Source: Niastella vici (GTDB lineage Bacteria; Bacteroidota; Bacteroidia; Chitinophagales; Chitinophagaceae). From it: 64,000 bases of DNA. Each line of letters starts with the position of its first letter. The stretch's first letter is position 1. Made by a program: the position numbers and the translations under genes. Where the stretch lies: assembly GCF_002077945.1 (NCBI RefSeq), contig NZ_LVYD01000041.1, positions 62,001-126,000 of the forward strand. The letters run 5' to 3'. Below, piece by piece: positions 9,670-19,418 of the stretch. A model generated the notes under the pieces. It made no database searches and was not told the DNA's origin. It saw nothing but the letters and a program-made list of their open reading frames with translations.

Positions 9670-12600
9670 TTACTGTGCGCTCAGTTTTGGCGCCAGCAAT
9701 TTATACAATACCGGTGTTACAATTCTGGTTAACAAAGTTGAGCTTATTAAGCCGCCAATGATCACCAATGCCAGCGGTGAATACAGGGGGTTGTTTTCCA
9801 TTACCAGCGGTAATAAGCCGCCAATAGCAGTTAATGTTGTTAGAATAATAGGTACAAATCTCGTTTCGCCGGCTTCCTGTATGGCTTTATCAAGACTCAT
9901 CCCCTGTTTGCGCAGTTGATCGGTATAATCAACCAGCAAAATAGAGTTTTTTACTTCAATTCCAATCAATGCTATCAAACCAATTACGGCCACAAAGGAG
10001 AAAGTATTGCCGGTAGCCAGTAACATTAACACCGCGCCAATAATACCCAGCGGGATCACTGAAAGTACAATAAGCGTTCCGCGGAATGTTTTGAACTCGA
10101 GTATCAGCACACCCAGTATACCGAATACGGTTATCAGCACAATGGTGCCTAAGCCACCAAAGCTTTCCTTGCTGGCTTCCACTTCCCCCGCCGCTACATA
10201 ATGCGAATTGGGCGGAAAATGCATGGCATCGAGTTGTTTCACTAGGCCCTCGGTAAGCTTACCGGTATTATACCCGCTTTGAACAAAGGCAGTGGTTACT
10301 GTATACCGGTCTTTATCGTAGTGTTTGATGGTCACAGGCGAGGTTTCAAAGCGAATATCGGCCAGCTGGTTCAGCGGAATAGAAGCGCCGGTTACACTGG
10401 TTACATATATTTTACTGAACGCCTCATAGGTTTGCCGTTCTGTACGCGGCAGGGTAACCGTAATATTATATTCATCGCCATTTTCTTTTCTGAAAGTGCC
10501 AATGTTCAACCCTGCCACCGACATGCGGATGGTTCGGTCAATTTCATGCACCGGCACACCCAGTAAACCGGCCTTTTCTTTATTTACTTTTACGCGCAGA
10601 TCGGTTTTTAGCGTAGTGAGCTCATTGTTCACATAAATAGTGCCGGGTGTTTTTTTCAGCAGGGCTTCTACCCTGAAGGCCAGGCTACGTAAAGTATCCA
10701 GGTCTTCGCTGAACAGGCGGATAGCAATAGGCGCCTCCACCGGTGGGCCCTGCTCAAAATCCTTTACTTCAATTTTCGCATTGGGATAATTTTTAAATTT
10801 CGTGCGCAGCTGATCGATCAGCTTTCTTTTTTCAGCCGGCGGCGTTTCTTTCAATTGCACAAACAATTGCGCATAATTGCTTACCTCGTTCTGCGGCACT
10901 ACGTTGTAATATATGCGTGGGTTACCCCGGCCTACATTGGTAGCATAATTTTTTAGCTCGGGTATATTGTTGATCTCCTTTTCAACATAACGCGATACCT
11001 GGTCGGTTGCCTGCAAACTGGTACCCAACGGCGTTTCAATATTGATCAGGAACATCGGTTTTTCTGAAGCAGGAAAAACGCTGAACCCAACAACCGGCAC
11101 CAATGCCAGCGCTCCCACAAAGATGGCCAGGGCTACCAGCAGGGTGGTTACCGGCCGTTTAATAGCGCTGTTCAGCAACCGGCGATACGAACCGCCAATG
11201 AACTTTTTCAATCCGCGTAAGAACAGGTTGCCTTCGGGGTTTTCATGATTGCTCAAAATACGGCTCGAGAGGAATGGTACTATCGTCAGCGAAACAAACA
11301 ACGAAGCCAGTACCGTGGTAACTACCGCAGCCGGCAAGCTGCGGATAAAATCACCTGCCCCTTCAGGTAAGAACATCAACGGCAGAAAGGCAAATATCAG
11401 GGTAATGGTACAGCCTATTACCGCCAGCCCAATTTGTTTGGTGGCCGCCATGGCTGCTTCGCGTTTGCTGTAGCCGAGGCGCAAATACCGTTCAATATTT
11501 TCTACTACAACAATACTGTCATCTACCAGCAAACCCAATGCAACCACCATACCTACAATGCTCAGCTGGTTAATGGTAATGCCAAACAGATCGAGTAAGA
11601 AAAGCCCGATGGCCAGCGACAGGGGTATAGAGATCATCACTACAATGGAAGCCCGCACACCCAATGGCAACAAGGTCAACAGTACCAGGAAGATGGCAAT
11701 GGCAAAGTCGCGGGTAAAACCACCCAGCCGGGTACGAACGCTATGGGCATTATCAAAACTTTGTTCATAAGCAATGCTTTTGGGAAGGTCTTTCTGGAAT
11801 TGCGCCAGTATTGGTTTTATTTCCTTTTCAACAGCAAATATGTTGGTGCCCATTTTACGGCTGGCCGTTACAAATACGCCGCGTTTCCCATTCAACCTGC
11901 CTATATAGGTTTGTTCTTCATAATTGAAACTCACGTCGGCTACATCTTTTACATACACCAGTTTTCCACTCGCATTGCTGGCAATGGTGTTTTTTATTTC
12001 CTCAATGTTTTTATAATCCCCACTGGTCTTTATGTTGAACTTCTTCTCCCCTATTTCAATACTGCCACCGGGAATGTTTACATTTTCGCTTTGAACAGCG
12101 CCCAGTACTTTATTGAGCGGAATGTTGTATTGCGCCAGTTTTTCCAGTTGCAATGAAATGCGTACCTGCTGTTGCGGAAAAGCCCAGTTGTCGACATTCT
12201 TTAATGATTTAACTTTCTCGAGCCGCTCTTTCAGGGTCTTACTCCATTCTTCGAGGTCTTTATAGGGCGTTGTTTCGCTCAACAGGGCTATCTGCAGAAT
12301 GTTTACATCACTGGGACTGAATTTCAGGATATTAATGTCGGTAATATCCTGGGGCAGCTCCGTCTTCAGCGCATCTACCTCCCGAACTATATCCTGGTAT
12401 TTTTTATCGGCGTCGGTTTCATATTTGAATTCAACCTGTATCACCGCCAAACCATCATCGATGCGGCTTACGATGCGTTTGATATCATCGAGCTCGTTCA
12501 TTTTTTTCTCAACCGGATCAACCACCAGTTCTTCCATATCTTTCGGACTGGTACCGGGATAAACCATTACAATGCTGAAGGTTGGCGCCTGAAAGTCGGG

Positions 12601-12711
12601 GTCTTCGCCCCTTGGCATATTCAGCAGCGAGTTAACGCCTATTGCGATCAGTGCCACAAACACGATGAGTGTGAACTGATAATTTTTTACTGAGAAGTCA
12701 GTTATTTTCAT
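9670..12711 (-). CDS. RND efflux transporter permease (AcrB/HAE1-like)
   Basis: 1013 residues, the normal size for an inner-membrane RND pump. It shows a first helix at residues 14-32, the porter-domain start (MVYPGTSPKDMEELVVDPVEKKM), and the transmembrane proton relay Asp-Asp in VVALGLLVDDSIVVVENIERY around residue 405. The second half repeats the layout, with GIEVKNSILLVDYTDQLR. It exports drugs, detergents or metabolites with proton exchange, together with the adaptor and TolC-like genes upstream. The gene order tetR, tolC, adaptor, pump on the minus strand makes a complete tripartite system. The substrate is not readable. Confidence 0.95.
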   Translation of the reverse strand: MKITDFSVKNYQFTLIVFVALIAIGVNSLLNMPRGEDPDFQAPTFSIVMVYPGTSPKDMEELVVDPVEKKMNELDDIKRIVSRIDDGLAVIQVEFKYETDADKKYQDIVREVDALKTELPQDITDINILKFSPSDVNILQIALLSETTPYKDLEEWSKTLKERLEKVKSLKNVDNWAFPQQQVRISLQLEKLAQYNIPLNKVLGAVQSENVNIPGGSIEIGEKKFNIKTSGDYKNIEEIKNTIASNASGKLVYVKDVADVSFNYEEQTYIGRLNGKRGVFVTASRKMGTNIFAVEKEIKPILAQFQKDLPKSIAYEQSFDNAHSVRTRLGGFTRDFAIAIFLVLLTLLPLGVRASIVVMISIPLSLAIGLFLLDLFGITINQLSIVGMVVALGLLVDDSIVVVENIERYLRLGYSKREAAMAATKQIGLAVIGCTITLIFAFLPLMFLPEGAGDFIRSLPAAVVTTVLASLFVSLTIVPFLSSRILSNHENPEGNLFLRGLKKFIGGSYRRLLNSAIKRPVTTLLVALAIFVGALALVPVVGFSVFPASEKPMFLINIETPLGTSLQATDQVSRYVEKEINNIPELKNYATNVGRGNPRIYYNVVPQNEVSNYAQLFVQLKETPPAEKRKLIDQLRTKFKNYPNAKIEVKDFEQGPPVEAPIAIRLFSEDLDTLRSLAFRVEALLKKTPGTIYVNNELTTLKTDLRVKVNKEKAGLLGVPVHEIDRTIRMSVAGLNIGTFRKENGDEYNITVTLPRTERQTYEAFSKIYVTSVTGASIPLNQLADIRFETSPVTIKHYDKDRYTVTTAFVQSGYNTGKLTEGLVKQLDAMHFPPNSHYVAAGEVEASKESFGGLGTIVLITVFGILGVLILEFKTFRGTLIVLSVIPLGIIGAVLMLLATGNTFSFVAVIGLIALIGIEVKNSILLVDYTDQLRKQGMSLDKAIQEAGETRFVPIILTTLTAIGGLLPLVMENNPLYSPLALVIIGGLISSTLLTRIVTPVLYKLLAPKLSAQ

Positions 12712-12852
12712 AACAGCCTGATTTGAATTTGTAACTTTTTAATACACGAATGAAGGAAACAGGAGTTGGTATTTTGTAACAGCCTGGTTGTACCATTGCG
12801 ACAACACGGCCAGCAATTCATCACTTATTGAAGTATGTTCTTTCATAAACTA

Positions 12853-13908
12853 TTATTTTATCACTTTCACTAATGATTTATCTGTCAGGTATCCCACGCC
12901 TTCGGTTATAACTTCCCGAACACCATCGAGCCCGCTTACAATAGCCGCTTTGTTGTTTTCCAGAAAAGCAATGGTGACCTTGTTTTTGACAACTGTTTTT
13001 CCATCGGGGTTTACAGTGTATACAAAACCGGTTTTATCATTTGCTTCGGTAAGCGCTTCAACCGGCACCAGGGTAACGGTTTGTTCACCTACGGGCTGTA
13101 ACCGGATGGTTGAAAACAAACCGGCGGCAAAACGGGCCCCGCCTGGCAATACTTTTACTTCAATTTCATAGGTGCCACTGGCGGCATCGGCGCCCTGGGC
13201 TATTTCGGTAATGATACCTGAAAAGGTTTTATTGGGGTAGGCATCTATGTCAACTGACGCCTTATCGCCTTTCTTCAGCACGGCCCAATCTTTATCTGAT
13301 ACTCCAAAGCGCACCACCCAATCGCTGCCGGCTGTGCCATTGAAAACAAATACGGTAGCCCCTGCACCAGCCAGTTCGCCTTCATTCATTAGTTTTTTAA
13401 GTATGGTGCCGCTTTCGGTGGCGCGAATTTGTGCGTACTGTTGGTTAAAGCGGGCAATGCGCAGGCTCTCTTCTGCCGTCTGCAGCTGGGTAGTGGCGTT
13501 CTGTACCTGCTCAAGCGTTGCCACGGTATCGTTATACAGGTTTTTTACCCGATTCACATCGCGTTGTACTTTTTCAACAACTTGCGATGCCTGCTGAACC
13601 TGTGCATTGATCTCGGTAAGATCGAGCGTTGCCAGCAGTTGGCCCTTCACAACATGATCGCCTTCTTTAACATAGACCTTTGAAATAATTCCATTTATCT
13701 TGAACGATAGCCGGGCTTCGGCGGTAGAGGCCATAGCGCCTGAATATTTTAGAACCGGCGCGTATTGCGCAGTGGTGACCGGCTGCACCTTTACAGCAAT
13801 TTCATCTTCGGTTACAGGGGCTGCCTGTGAATGGCCATTGCAGCCAGTAAATACAACAGCAGTAGCTGCGATCAATAAAAAGGTAAGGGGGAAGAATATG
13901 CGTTTCAT
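12853..13908 (-). CDS. RND efflux periplasmic adaptor (membrane fusion protein), lipoprotein
   Basis: 351 residues. The signal peptide ends in a lipobox (VVFTGC, Cys22), so it is anchored in a membrane by lipid. A barrel-sandwich half motif VYVKEGDHVVKGQLLATLD around residue 77 precedes a coiled-coil hairpin (about 95-155) and the return half ATESGTILKKLMNEGELAGAG. The C-terminal part is the beta-barrel and membrane-proximal domains. It links the inner-membrane pump to the TolC-like channel. About 140 bp separate it from the pump gene and 144 bp from the tolC-like gene; the latter spacer is A-rich with short imperfect repeats. Confidence 0.93.
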   Translation of the reverse strand: MKRIFFPLTFLLIAATAVVFTGCNGHSQAAPVTEDEIAVKVQPVTTAQYAPVLKYSGAMASTAEARLSFKINGIISKVYVKEGDHVVKGQLLATLDLTEINAQVQQASQVVEKVQRDVNRVKNLYNDTVATLEQVQNATTQLQTAEESLRIARFNQQYAQIRATESGTILKKLMNEGELAGAGATVFVFNGTAGSDWVVRFGVSDKDWAVLKKGDKASVDIDAYPNKTFSGIITEIAQGADAASGTYEIEVKVLPGGARFAAGLFSTIRLQPVGEQTVTLVPVEALTEANDKTGFVYTVNPDGKTVVKNKVTIAFLENNKAAIVSGLDGVREVITEGVGYLTDKSLVKVIK

Positions 13909-14052
13909 CTTAAAAGATATTAATGTTGATGAACAAAGATTTTTATAAAGTGTGGGGATCTGCTCCTTAGAAAGGATTTAGGGATTTGGCGATTTTTCGC
14001 AAGGTTCAAATCAAAAGAAATCTCAAAATCCAAAAATCTAAAAATCAGAAAT

Positions 14053-15411
14053 CTAAAAGTTATAGGTGGCAGTGACCCGTTCCAGTTCGGCAGCGCAGGT
14101 TAGCACTGCCAGTTGGGCAAGCGAATGATTTAACCGCGCATTGGTTAACTGGGTGCGTGCATCTATCAATTCTATCTGCAGGGCCTGCCCTTCCCGAAAC
14201 CGCCTTTCAGCAAAGCGATAGGTTTCCTGCGTGCTTTCCACTTCATCGGCCCGCGCCTGCATGGTTTGTATAGCCGACCGGTAATTGTTTGCGGCCGTGC
14301 GCACCTGAAGGGTCAATTGCTGTTCCACATCCTTGTATTGGGTGTGGAGTGCATCCAGATCAAGCTCCGACTGGCGGATCCTGTATTTATTATCATTTGC
14401 TTTGAACAGGTCCCATTTGAATTGCAACCCGCCTAACTGGTAAAATTGATCGCTGTTGAATTTAAAACCATAACCCTGATAACCGATATTATAAAATGCA
14501 TTGAGTTTGGGTATCAGGTACGAACGGTTCATTTTAATGCTGGTACCCACTACCTTTTGTGCGCTTTGCAATTTGGCAAGCTCTTCGCGGCGTGCCGGTA
14601 CATCTACCCCCGTTGTAAGGTTGGTATTCACCTGTTCAAACAGCGTGCTATCGGTGCTTACCGGTGCATCGAGCGACAGGTTCAACAGGCAATTGAAATA
14701 CGCAGCTGCATTTAATTGCTGATTGGTGGCGGTGATCAGTGAAGCCTTTACCTGGCTTACCTGTGCTTTTGCCCGCATCACCGTTTCTTTGGTGGCCATG
14801 GCATTCTGCATCAGCTTTTCGCTTACCCGCAGGTTTTCACTGGCAAGCGCCAGCGCATTATCATAGATGGCTACTGCTTTACCGGCCTGCAGGTACTGGT
14901 AGTAGGCTTCCTTTATATTTTTTACCAGTTCGCGTTTGTAAATATCAACGTCGGCCCGTTGCGTTTCAATCAATTCCTTTTTAATGGCTTTATTATAATG
15001 AATATCGGCGTTCACCAGTGGCAGTGATACCTCCAGCCGGGTGTCGTGAAAGTCGTTTGGCAAAAAGGCGATCTTTTGATTTTCAACCTGCGGAAATTTG
15101 CTTGCGCCGGTTATTTGATTAAGCGTTGAATAAACATTGTTCAGCAGGTCGCCAATGGGAATATCCTGCGTGCGGCCACCGCTGGCCAGGGTATATTGCG
15201 AATTCAGGCTGGCTTGCGGATAGAACAATGTTTTGGCCCGTTTAAGATCGAGCTCTGCCTTTTGCAGGTCGAATGATTTCTGGTGCAGGGCCAGGTTACC
15301 TTCCAACCCCGCTTTTACATAATTATCCAGGGTTGTTTGCGCAGCCGCCGGATAGGCAAAAAAGCTCCCTGCAACCCCGATAAGCATCGGAATTGATAGA
15401 CTTCTTTTCAT
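14053..15411 (-). CDS. TolC-family outer-membrane efflux channel
   Basis: 452 residues with a signal peptide (ending AYPAAAQ). Two internally similar halves are rich in long amphipathic helices (LDLKRAKTLFYPQASLNSQY; the second half SELDLDALHTQYKDVEQQL), as in the alpha-helical periplasmic barrel of TolC. The ending ALQIELIDARTQLTNARLN is typical of outer-membrane efflux proteins. It forms the exit duct for the RND pump downstream. A TetR-type operator lies directly upstream. Confidence 0.93.
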   Translation of the reverse strand: MKRSLSIPMLIGVAGSFFAYPAAAQTTLDNYVKAGLEGNLALHQKSFDLQKAELDLKRAKTLFYPQASLNSQYTLASGGRTQDIPIGDLLNNVYSTLNQITGASKFPQVENQKIAFLPNDFHDTRLEVSLPLVNADIHYNKAIKKELIETQRADVDIYKRELVKNIKEAYYQYLQAGKAVAIYDNALALASENLRVSEKLMQNAMATKETVMRAKAQVSQVKASLITATNQQLNAAAYFNCLLNLSLDAPVSTDSTLFEQVNTNLTTGVDVPARREELAKLQSAQKVVGTSIKMNRSYLIPKLNAFYNIGYQGYGFKFNSDQFYQLGGLQFKWDLFKANDNKYRIRQSELDLDALHTQYKDVEQQLTLQVRTAANNYRSAIQTMQARADEVESTQETYRFAERRFREGQALQIELIDARTQLTNARLNHSLAQLAVLTCAAELERVTATYNF

Positions 15412-15440
15412 AAGTCAATGGTTTTAAATTATATTGTAAA

Positions 15441-15464
15441 TATTATTAACAGCGTTAAGTAATA
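15441..15464. promoter_or_regulatory. Putative TetR-family operator in front of the tolC-like gene
   Basis: TATTA-T-TTAAC-AGC-GTTAA-G-TAATA is a near-perfect inverted repeat (one mismatch per arm) with a 3-nt centre. Its core matches the palindrome upstream of the adjacent tetR gene. It lies in the 70-bp gap between tetR and the tolC-like gene. Confidence 0.65.
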
Positions 15465-15481
15465 ATGTAAAAAAAAACCGC

Positions 15482-16117
15482 TTAGGTTTTATTGCCCGAC
15501 GCATCGAGCACGTTCAGTAACCAGGTCAATCCTTTGTTCATCATAGGCACCATTTGATCGCGGGGTACCAGTTTATCGAACCGGTCGCGAATGGCCAGCG
15601 AAACCATACCATGCACCATACTCCAGATAGCCAGGGAAATAGCATTTACATCACCCTTTTCGATCAGGTTTTTATCCATACACTCCTGAATAGTGTCTTT
15701 AAGCCTGCCCAACGTTTGGTCGCCGCTTCTCCATTCACACTTCTCATTAAGACCTTCCAGGGCTTCCATAGGGGCTTTCAGAATAAACATCAATTCATAG
15801 AATGCCGGATTTTCAAGACCGAACTGCAGGTAGTACTCGCCCATTTTGGCCAGACGAACGAGCGGATTTTTTATTGTCCACAGATCGGTAGTATATTCTG
15901 CCATTTTTTGAAATCCCATTTCGTGCAGGTTGAACAGGATCTCATTCTTATCTTTAAAATAGAGATAAACCGTAGTTGGGCTGTATTCTATAAGGTCGGC
16001 GATCTTGCGCATGGACACATTTTCGAATCCCTGTTCCATAAACAGTTTCATGGAAGCATCCAGTATTGCCCTCCTGATCTCCTGCTTTTGCTTTTCTTTC
16101 CTTTCCGATATGCCCAT
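15482..16117 (-). CDS. TetR/AcrR-family repressor of the efflux operon
   Basis: 211 residues. The N-terminal helix-turn-helix is classic: RAILDASMKLFMEQGFENVSM followed by RKIADLIEYSPTTVYLYFKDKNEILFNL (residues 15-65, quoted as key segments). The C-terminal ligand-binding part ends in GMVSLAIRDRFDKLVPRDQ. It very likely represses its own gene and the efflux genes behind it, since a matching palindrome lies in front of both tetR and the tolC-like gene. The inducer is unknown. Confidence 0.93.
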   Translation of the reverse strand: MGISERKEKQKQEIRRAILDASMKLFMEQGFENVSMRKIADLIEYSPTTVYLYFKDKNEILFNLHEMGFQKMAEYTTDLWTIKNPLVRLAKMGEYYLQFGLENPAFYELMFILKAPMEALEGLNEKCEWRSGDQTLGRLKDTIQECMDKNLIEKGDVNAISLAIWSMVHGMVSLAIRDRFDKLVPRDQMVPMMNKGLTWLLNVLDASGNKT

Positions 16118-16143
16118 AATAACTTTATTAACGACACAAATAT

Positions 16144-16160
16144 ACTTAACACCGTTAAGT
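16144..16160. promoter_or_regulatory. Putative TetR-family operator in front of tetR
   Basis: ACTTAAC-ACC-GTTAAGT is a perfect 7-bp inverted repeat with a 3-nt centre, 27 bp upstream of the tetR start codon. The same core recurs at 15445-15460. Confidence 0.7.
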
Positions 16161-16309
16161 TTCCAAACAACGAAGCCACTATTTTCAAATATTCTTTTCC
16201 ATCATTTATTTTCCGGCTCCCGGGACACCTTATAACTAACTGATCTGCTATACCTTAACAGATTAAACACATTAGTGAGTTGCCCTATTAGTAAATCACT
16301 ACATTGACT

Positions 16310-16317
16310 TACATTTG
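16310..16317 (+). promoter_or_regulatory. Possible -7 box of dnaX
   Basis: TACATTTG matches the Bacteroidota -7 consensus and lies 9 bp before the dnaX ATG, which would give a leader of only a few nucleotides. A -33 TTG at normal spacing is not seen, so confidence is limited. Confidence 0.4.
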
Positions 16318-16326
16318 CGACATATC

Positions 16327-18243
16327 ATGGATAAATTCATTGTTTCAGCCCGGAAATATCGTCCGCAAACCTTTGATACGGTTGTAGGACAAGCCCATAT
16401 TACCACCACCCTGCAAAATGCGATCAAGAACCACCACCTGGCGCATGCCTTTTTGTTTTGCGGTCCGCGTGGGGTGGGTAAAACAACCTGTGCCCGTATT
16501 CTGGCTAAAACCATCAATTGCGACAAGCCCAGTGCAGAGGGGGAAGCTTGCAATGAATGTCCATCGTGTGTGGCCTTTAATGAAGGCACTTCGCTGAATG
16601 TTTTTGAACTGGATGCTGCCAGTAACAACTCGGTGGAAGACATTCGGTCCCTTGTAGAAAAAGTAAGATTTGCCCCCGAACCCGGTAAACATAAAGTATA
16701 CGTGATTGACGAGGTGCACATGCTTAGCTCCTCGGCCTTTAACGCCTTTTTGAAAACGCTGGAAGAACCACCTTCCTACGCCATTTTTATTTTGGCAACC
16801 ACCGAAAAGCATAAAATTCTACCCACCATCCTCAGCCGATGCCAGATCTTCGATTTCAAACGCATCACCAACAACGATACGGTAGAACACCTGGAGAGCA
16901 TTTGTAAAAAAGAAGAGATCGATGCCGAGAAGCCAGCCTTACAGATCATTGCCCGCAAAAGCGAAGGCTGTATGCGTGATGCACTCAGTATTCTCGATAA
17001 AATTGTAAGCTTTACCAGCGGTACTGTTACTTATCAAAATACCCTGGAGCACCTGAACATTTTGGATGCAGACTACTATTTTAAATTAATAGACTGTATG
17101 CAGAACCAGGACCTGGCCGGCGCTATGTTATTATATGATGATATTGACCGCAAGGGTTTTGAAGGCGATATGGTACTGAACGGGTTCTCTGAATTCATTC
17201 GCAACCTGCTGGTATGTAAAGATGAAAAAGTAGCCGGTCTGCTGCAGGTTGTAGAAAGCTTTAAAGATAAATATATAGCCACCGGACATAAAACACCGGC
17301 AGCCTACCTCATCAGCGCCCTGAATATTTTAAACGAGGCCGAGATCAATTTCAAAGGCGCCCGCAACAAACGGCTGCATACCGAACTGGCCATTATAAAA
17401 TTAACCTACCTGCAACAGGCACTTGAACTGGCTGCCACCGGCGACGGGGTTGGTAAAAAAAAACTAGTTGAAGGAGCCCAGTCGGTAGCTTTCCGTAAGC
17501 TGGGCATGGTAGAAGATAAAAGTAAGAAGGCAGAAGCAGTAAGTACAAAGCCGGAAACAGGTAATTTGCAGCAGGCGCAGCAGAAACCGGAAGCCGCCAA
17601 TACGCCACAGGTACAACCCAAACAGGTAACTGAATATAAAACTCAACATACAGAAGCCAGGCTTATCATAGAAGACCCCGCAACTGATTATATCAGTCCC
17701 GAAGAAGAAGAGCAGAATTATATAAATGCCATGCAGGGGAATTCAACGCCGGTTCAACCCCAGTCAGCCAACACACAGCAAGGCGGGGCCGGTAAATCTA
17801 AATTAGGTACACTGGAATCGATCAGGCAAAAATATGCCAATAAACAGGCCGGCAACGCCAACCCCATCATTCCGCTCACCGATGAAAAGCTGCAGGAACA
17901 CTGGGCCAACTTCACTCAAAAATTAAAAGATAATAAAAACCCGGCCTCGCAATCGTTCGTTATGGCCCGGTTAATTATTCACAGTGAAAACATGTTCGAG
18001 ATCTTGACCAATAACAATCTTGAACAAAAATTCATTGAAGGGGAAAGGCGCGAACTTTCTGATTACATGCAAACCATGTTCAATAACCGCACTGTATTAT
18101 TCACCATAACCGTTACCGATAATCCGGTAACGATGGAGCCTACCGAGCGGCCCCTTTCTACAAAAGAACAATACGTGAAAATAATTGAACAATACCCGTT
18201 AGTGAATGAGTTGAGAAGTAAACTGAAACTCGGGTTCGATTAA
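16327..18243 (+). CDS. dnaX: DNA polymerase III subunits gamma/tau
   Basis: 638 residues from the ATG at 16327 (MDKFIVSARKYRPQTFDTVVGQ begins the family N-terminus); the open frame reaches a TTG at 16315, but that lies inside the likely -7 box. It is the clamp-loader ATPase of the replisome. Motifs are GPRGVGKTTCARILAK (Walker A), a zinc site with cysteines in NCDKPSAEGEACNECPSC, DEVHML (Walker B), and SRCQIFDFKRI (sensor 1 and arginine finger). A low-complexity Gln/Ala/Pro linker (about 390-510) precedes the tau-type C-terminus. No programmed frameshift site was identified. Confidence 0.96.
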   Translation: MDKFIVSARKYRPQTFDTVVGQAHITTTLQNAIKNHHLAHAFLFCGPRGVGKTTCARILAKTINCDKPSAEGEACNECPSCVAFNEGTSLNVFELDAASNNSVEDIRSLVEKVRFAPEPGKHKVYVIDEVHMLSSSAFNAFLKTLEEPPSYAIFILATTEKHKILPTILSRCQIFDFKRITNNDTVEHLESICKKEEIDAEKPALQIIARKSEGCMRDALSILDKIVSFTSGTVTYQNTLEHLNILDADYYFKLIDCMQNQDLAGAMLLYDDIDRKGFEGDMVLNGFSEFIRNLLVCKDEKVAGLLQVVESFKDKYIATGHKTPAAYLISALNILNEAEINFKGARNKRLHTELAIIKLTYLQQALELAATGDGVGKKKLVEGAQSVAFRKLGMVEDKSKKAEAVSTKPETGNLQQAQQKPEAANTPQVQPKQVTEYKTQHTEARLIIEDPATDYISPEEEEQNYINAMQGNSTPVQPQSANTQQGGAGKSKLGTLESIRQKYANKQAGNANPIIPLTDEKLQEHWANFTQKLKDNKNPASQSFVMARLIIHSENMFEILTNNNLEQKFIEGERRELSDYMQTMFNNRTVLFTITVTDNPVTMEPTERPLSTKEQYVKIIEQYPLVNELRSKLKLGFD

Positions 18244-18254
18244 CGGGTTCCGGC

Positions 18255-19162
18255 CTAATTCAAATACGGCAGCTGCGCCTGCAACAGCCCTTTGAATTTC
18301 CTGAAATTGAATTTATTGATGGCCGACCAGCTTTCATTAATGATGCGGTGCAGTTCGTTTAGTTCATCGTTCAAAAACTCTTTACCGGTAAAATAAGCAT
18401 AGTCCTTATGCTGGAATTGCTGTATTTGTTCTTTCAATACGGGTGAATTATCAAATGCCCCGGCTGTCATCCATTTGCCCAGCAATACTTTCAGGGTTGC
18501 TTCCTGTGTTTTCAATTGCCGGATGATCTCCCCCACCTGTTCAAGCGAAACACCCGAATGATCGTAAACCGGTTCTAACCCCTGCACCATCGCCTGGGCA
18601 TGTTTTAAATAATAGTCGGCATCTTCCTGCTGGTTAAAATATTCAAGATACCCGTTCTTCAGTTCCTGGGCTTTGGCAGCATCCTGGGCAGGAACATGCT
18701 AAAAAAGCTGGAGTCATAAAACACGCAGGCATTTACTTCTGGCGACAGGTAAATACGTTTGGGGAAATGGGTTTGCGTATCGCGGGTAAGCTGTTTAATA
18801 AAGGCAAATAACCGGGGATGGTCGGCCTCTTTGATCTCAACAATGCCCGAGCGGTCGTACCGCGACACCGAAAAAATGAATTTCACCAGGAAAATCAACA
18901 CCATTACACCCAGGCCAATGAGACCAATGCCCAACATCAGCGTTATAAACCGGGGCAGGGCAATAATGAGGGCAATGCCGCCATACACACAGGCAATGGT
19001 CAACAACACCGACAATAATATTAGTAAAATATATACTATAAAGAACAGCACCACAGAACCCATTACGGTGGATACCTCCTTTTTAAAACTGCGGGAAGGA
19101 TCTGTAATTGTCAATGGTACATTTTCAGGCGTTTCGGGATAAACTAAAACAGGGGTTGGCAT
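18255..19162 (-). pseudogene. M48-family membrane metallopeptidase, internally deleted
   Basis: The 5' part (19162-18659) encodes an N-terminus with two or three long hydrophobic segments and then KRIYLSPEVNACVFYDSSFFSMFLP, the part that in Bacteroidota M48 peptidases comes just before the HExxH zinc helix. After FLP the frame shifts, and the minus strand continues in another frame with QDAAKAQELKNGYLEYFNQQ and on through the 111-residue C-terminal part down to 18255. The zinc-binding helix and several hundred residues between are missing. The family assignment rests on recalled similarity of the N-terminus. The join lies near 18690-18705, where short CTGCC repeats could have mediated a deletion. 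Confidence 0.7.
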
Positions 19163-19418
19163 ATGAATGTTGATATAATAAGGTTCTTAAAAAAACGAAT
19201 ATTTTTGATTATTTCAAATGAGCGGGAGTTATATTATTAAAAATGAAAAGAAATGATTATCAGCCCACCAGGCAGGTAATTGGGCCTTTTTCCCCTTCCT
19301 CCGGGGCCGGAACCCTTATCTGACAAAAGGCACAGGGTTAAATTTTCCAATTGCTCATTTTGCTGTAATTTCGACCACTCAAATCGAAAAAATCAGAAAT
19401 ATCAAATAAGAAATATTT

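Noticed and set aside
12739-12846. A 35-codon minus-strand ORF between the adaptor and pump genes
   Set aside because: It has an ATG and fills the 140-bp gap, but it has no recognisable family, membrane helix or ribosome site; chance is as likely.
13920-14052. A-rich imperfect repeats between the tolC-like and adaptor genes, as possible CRISPR or satellite
   Set aside because: The units are short, degenerate and mostly poly-A/T; no repeat-spacer order is present.
16231-16260. A third TetR-like operator (TTAACAGATTAA) near dnaX
   Set aside because: The right arm does not match the GTTAA half-site of the other two.
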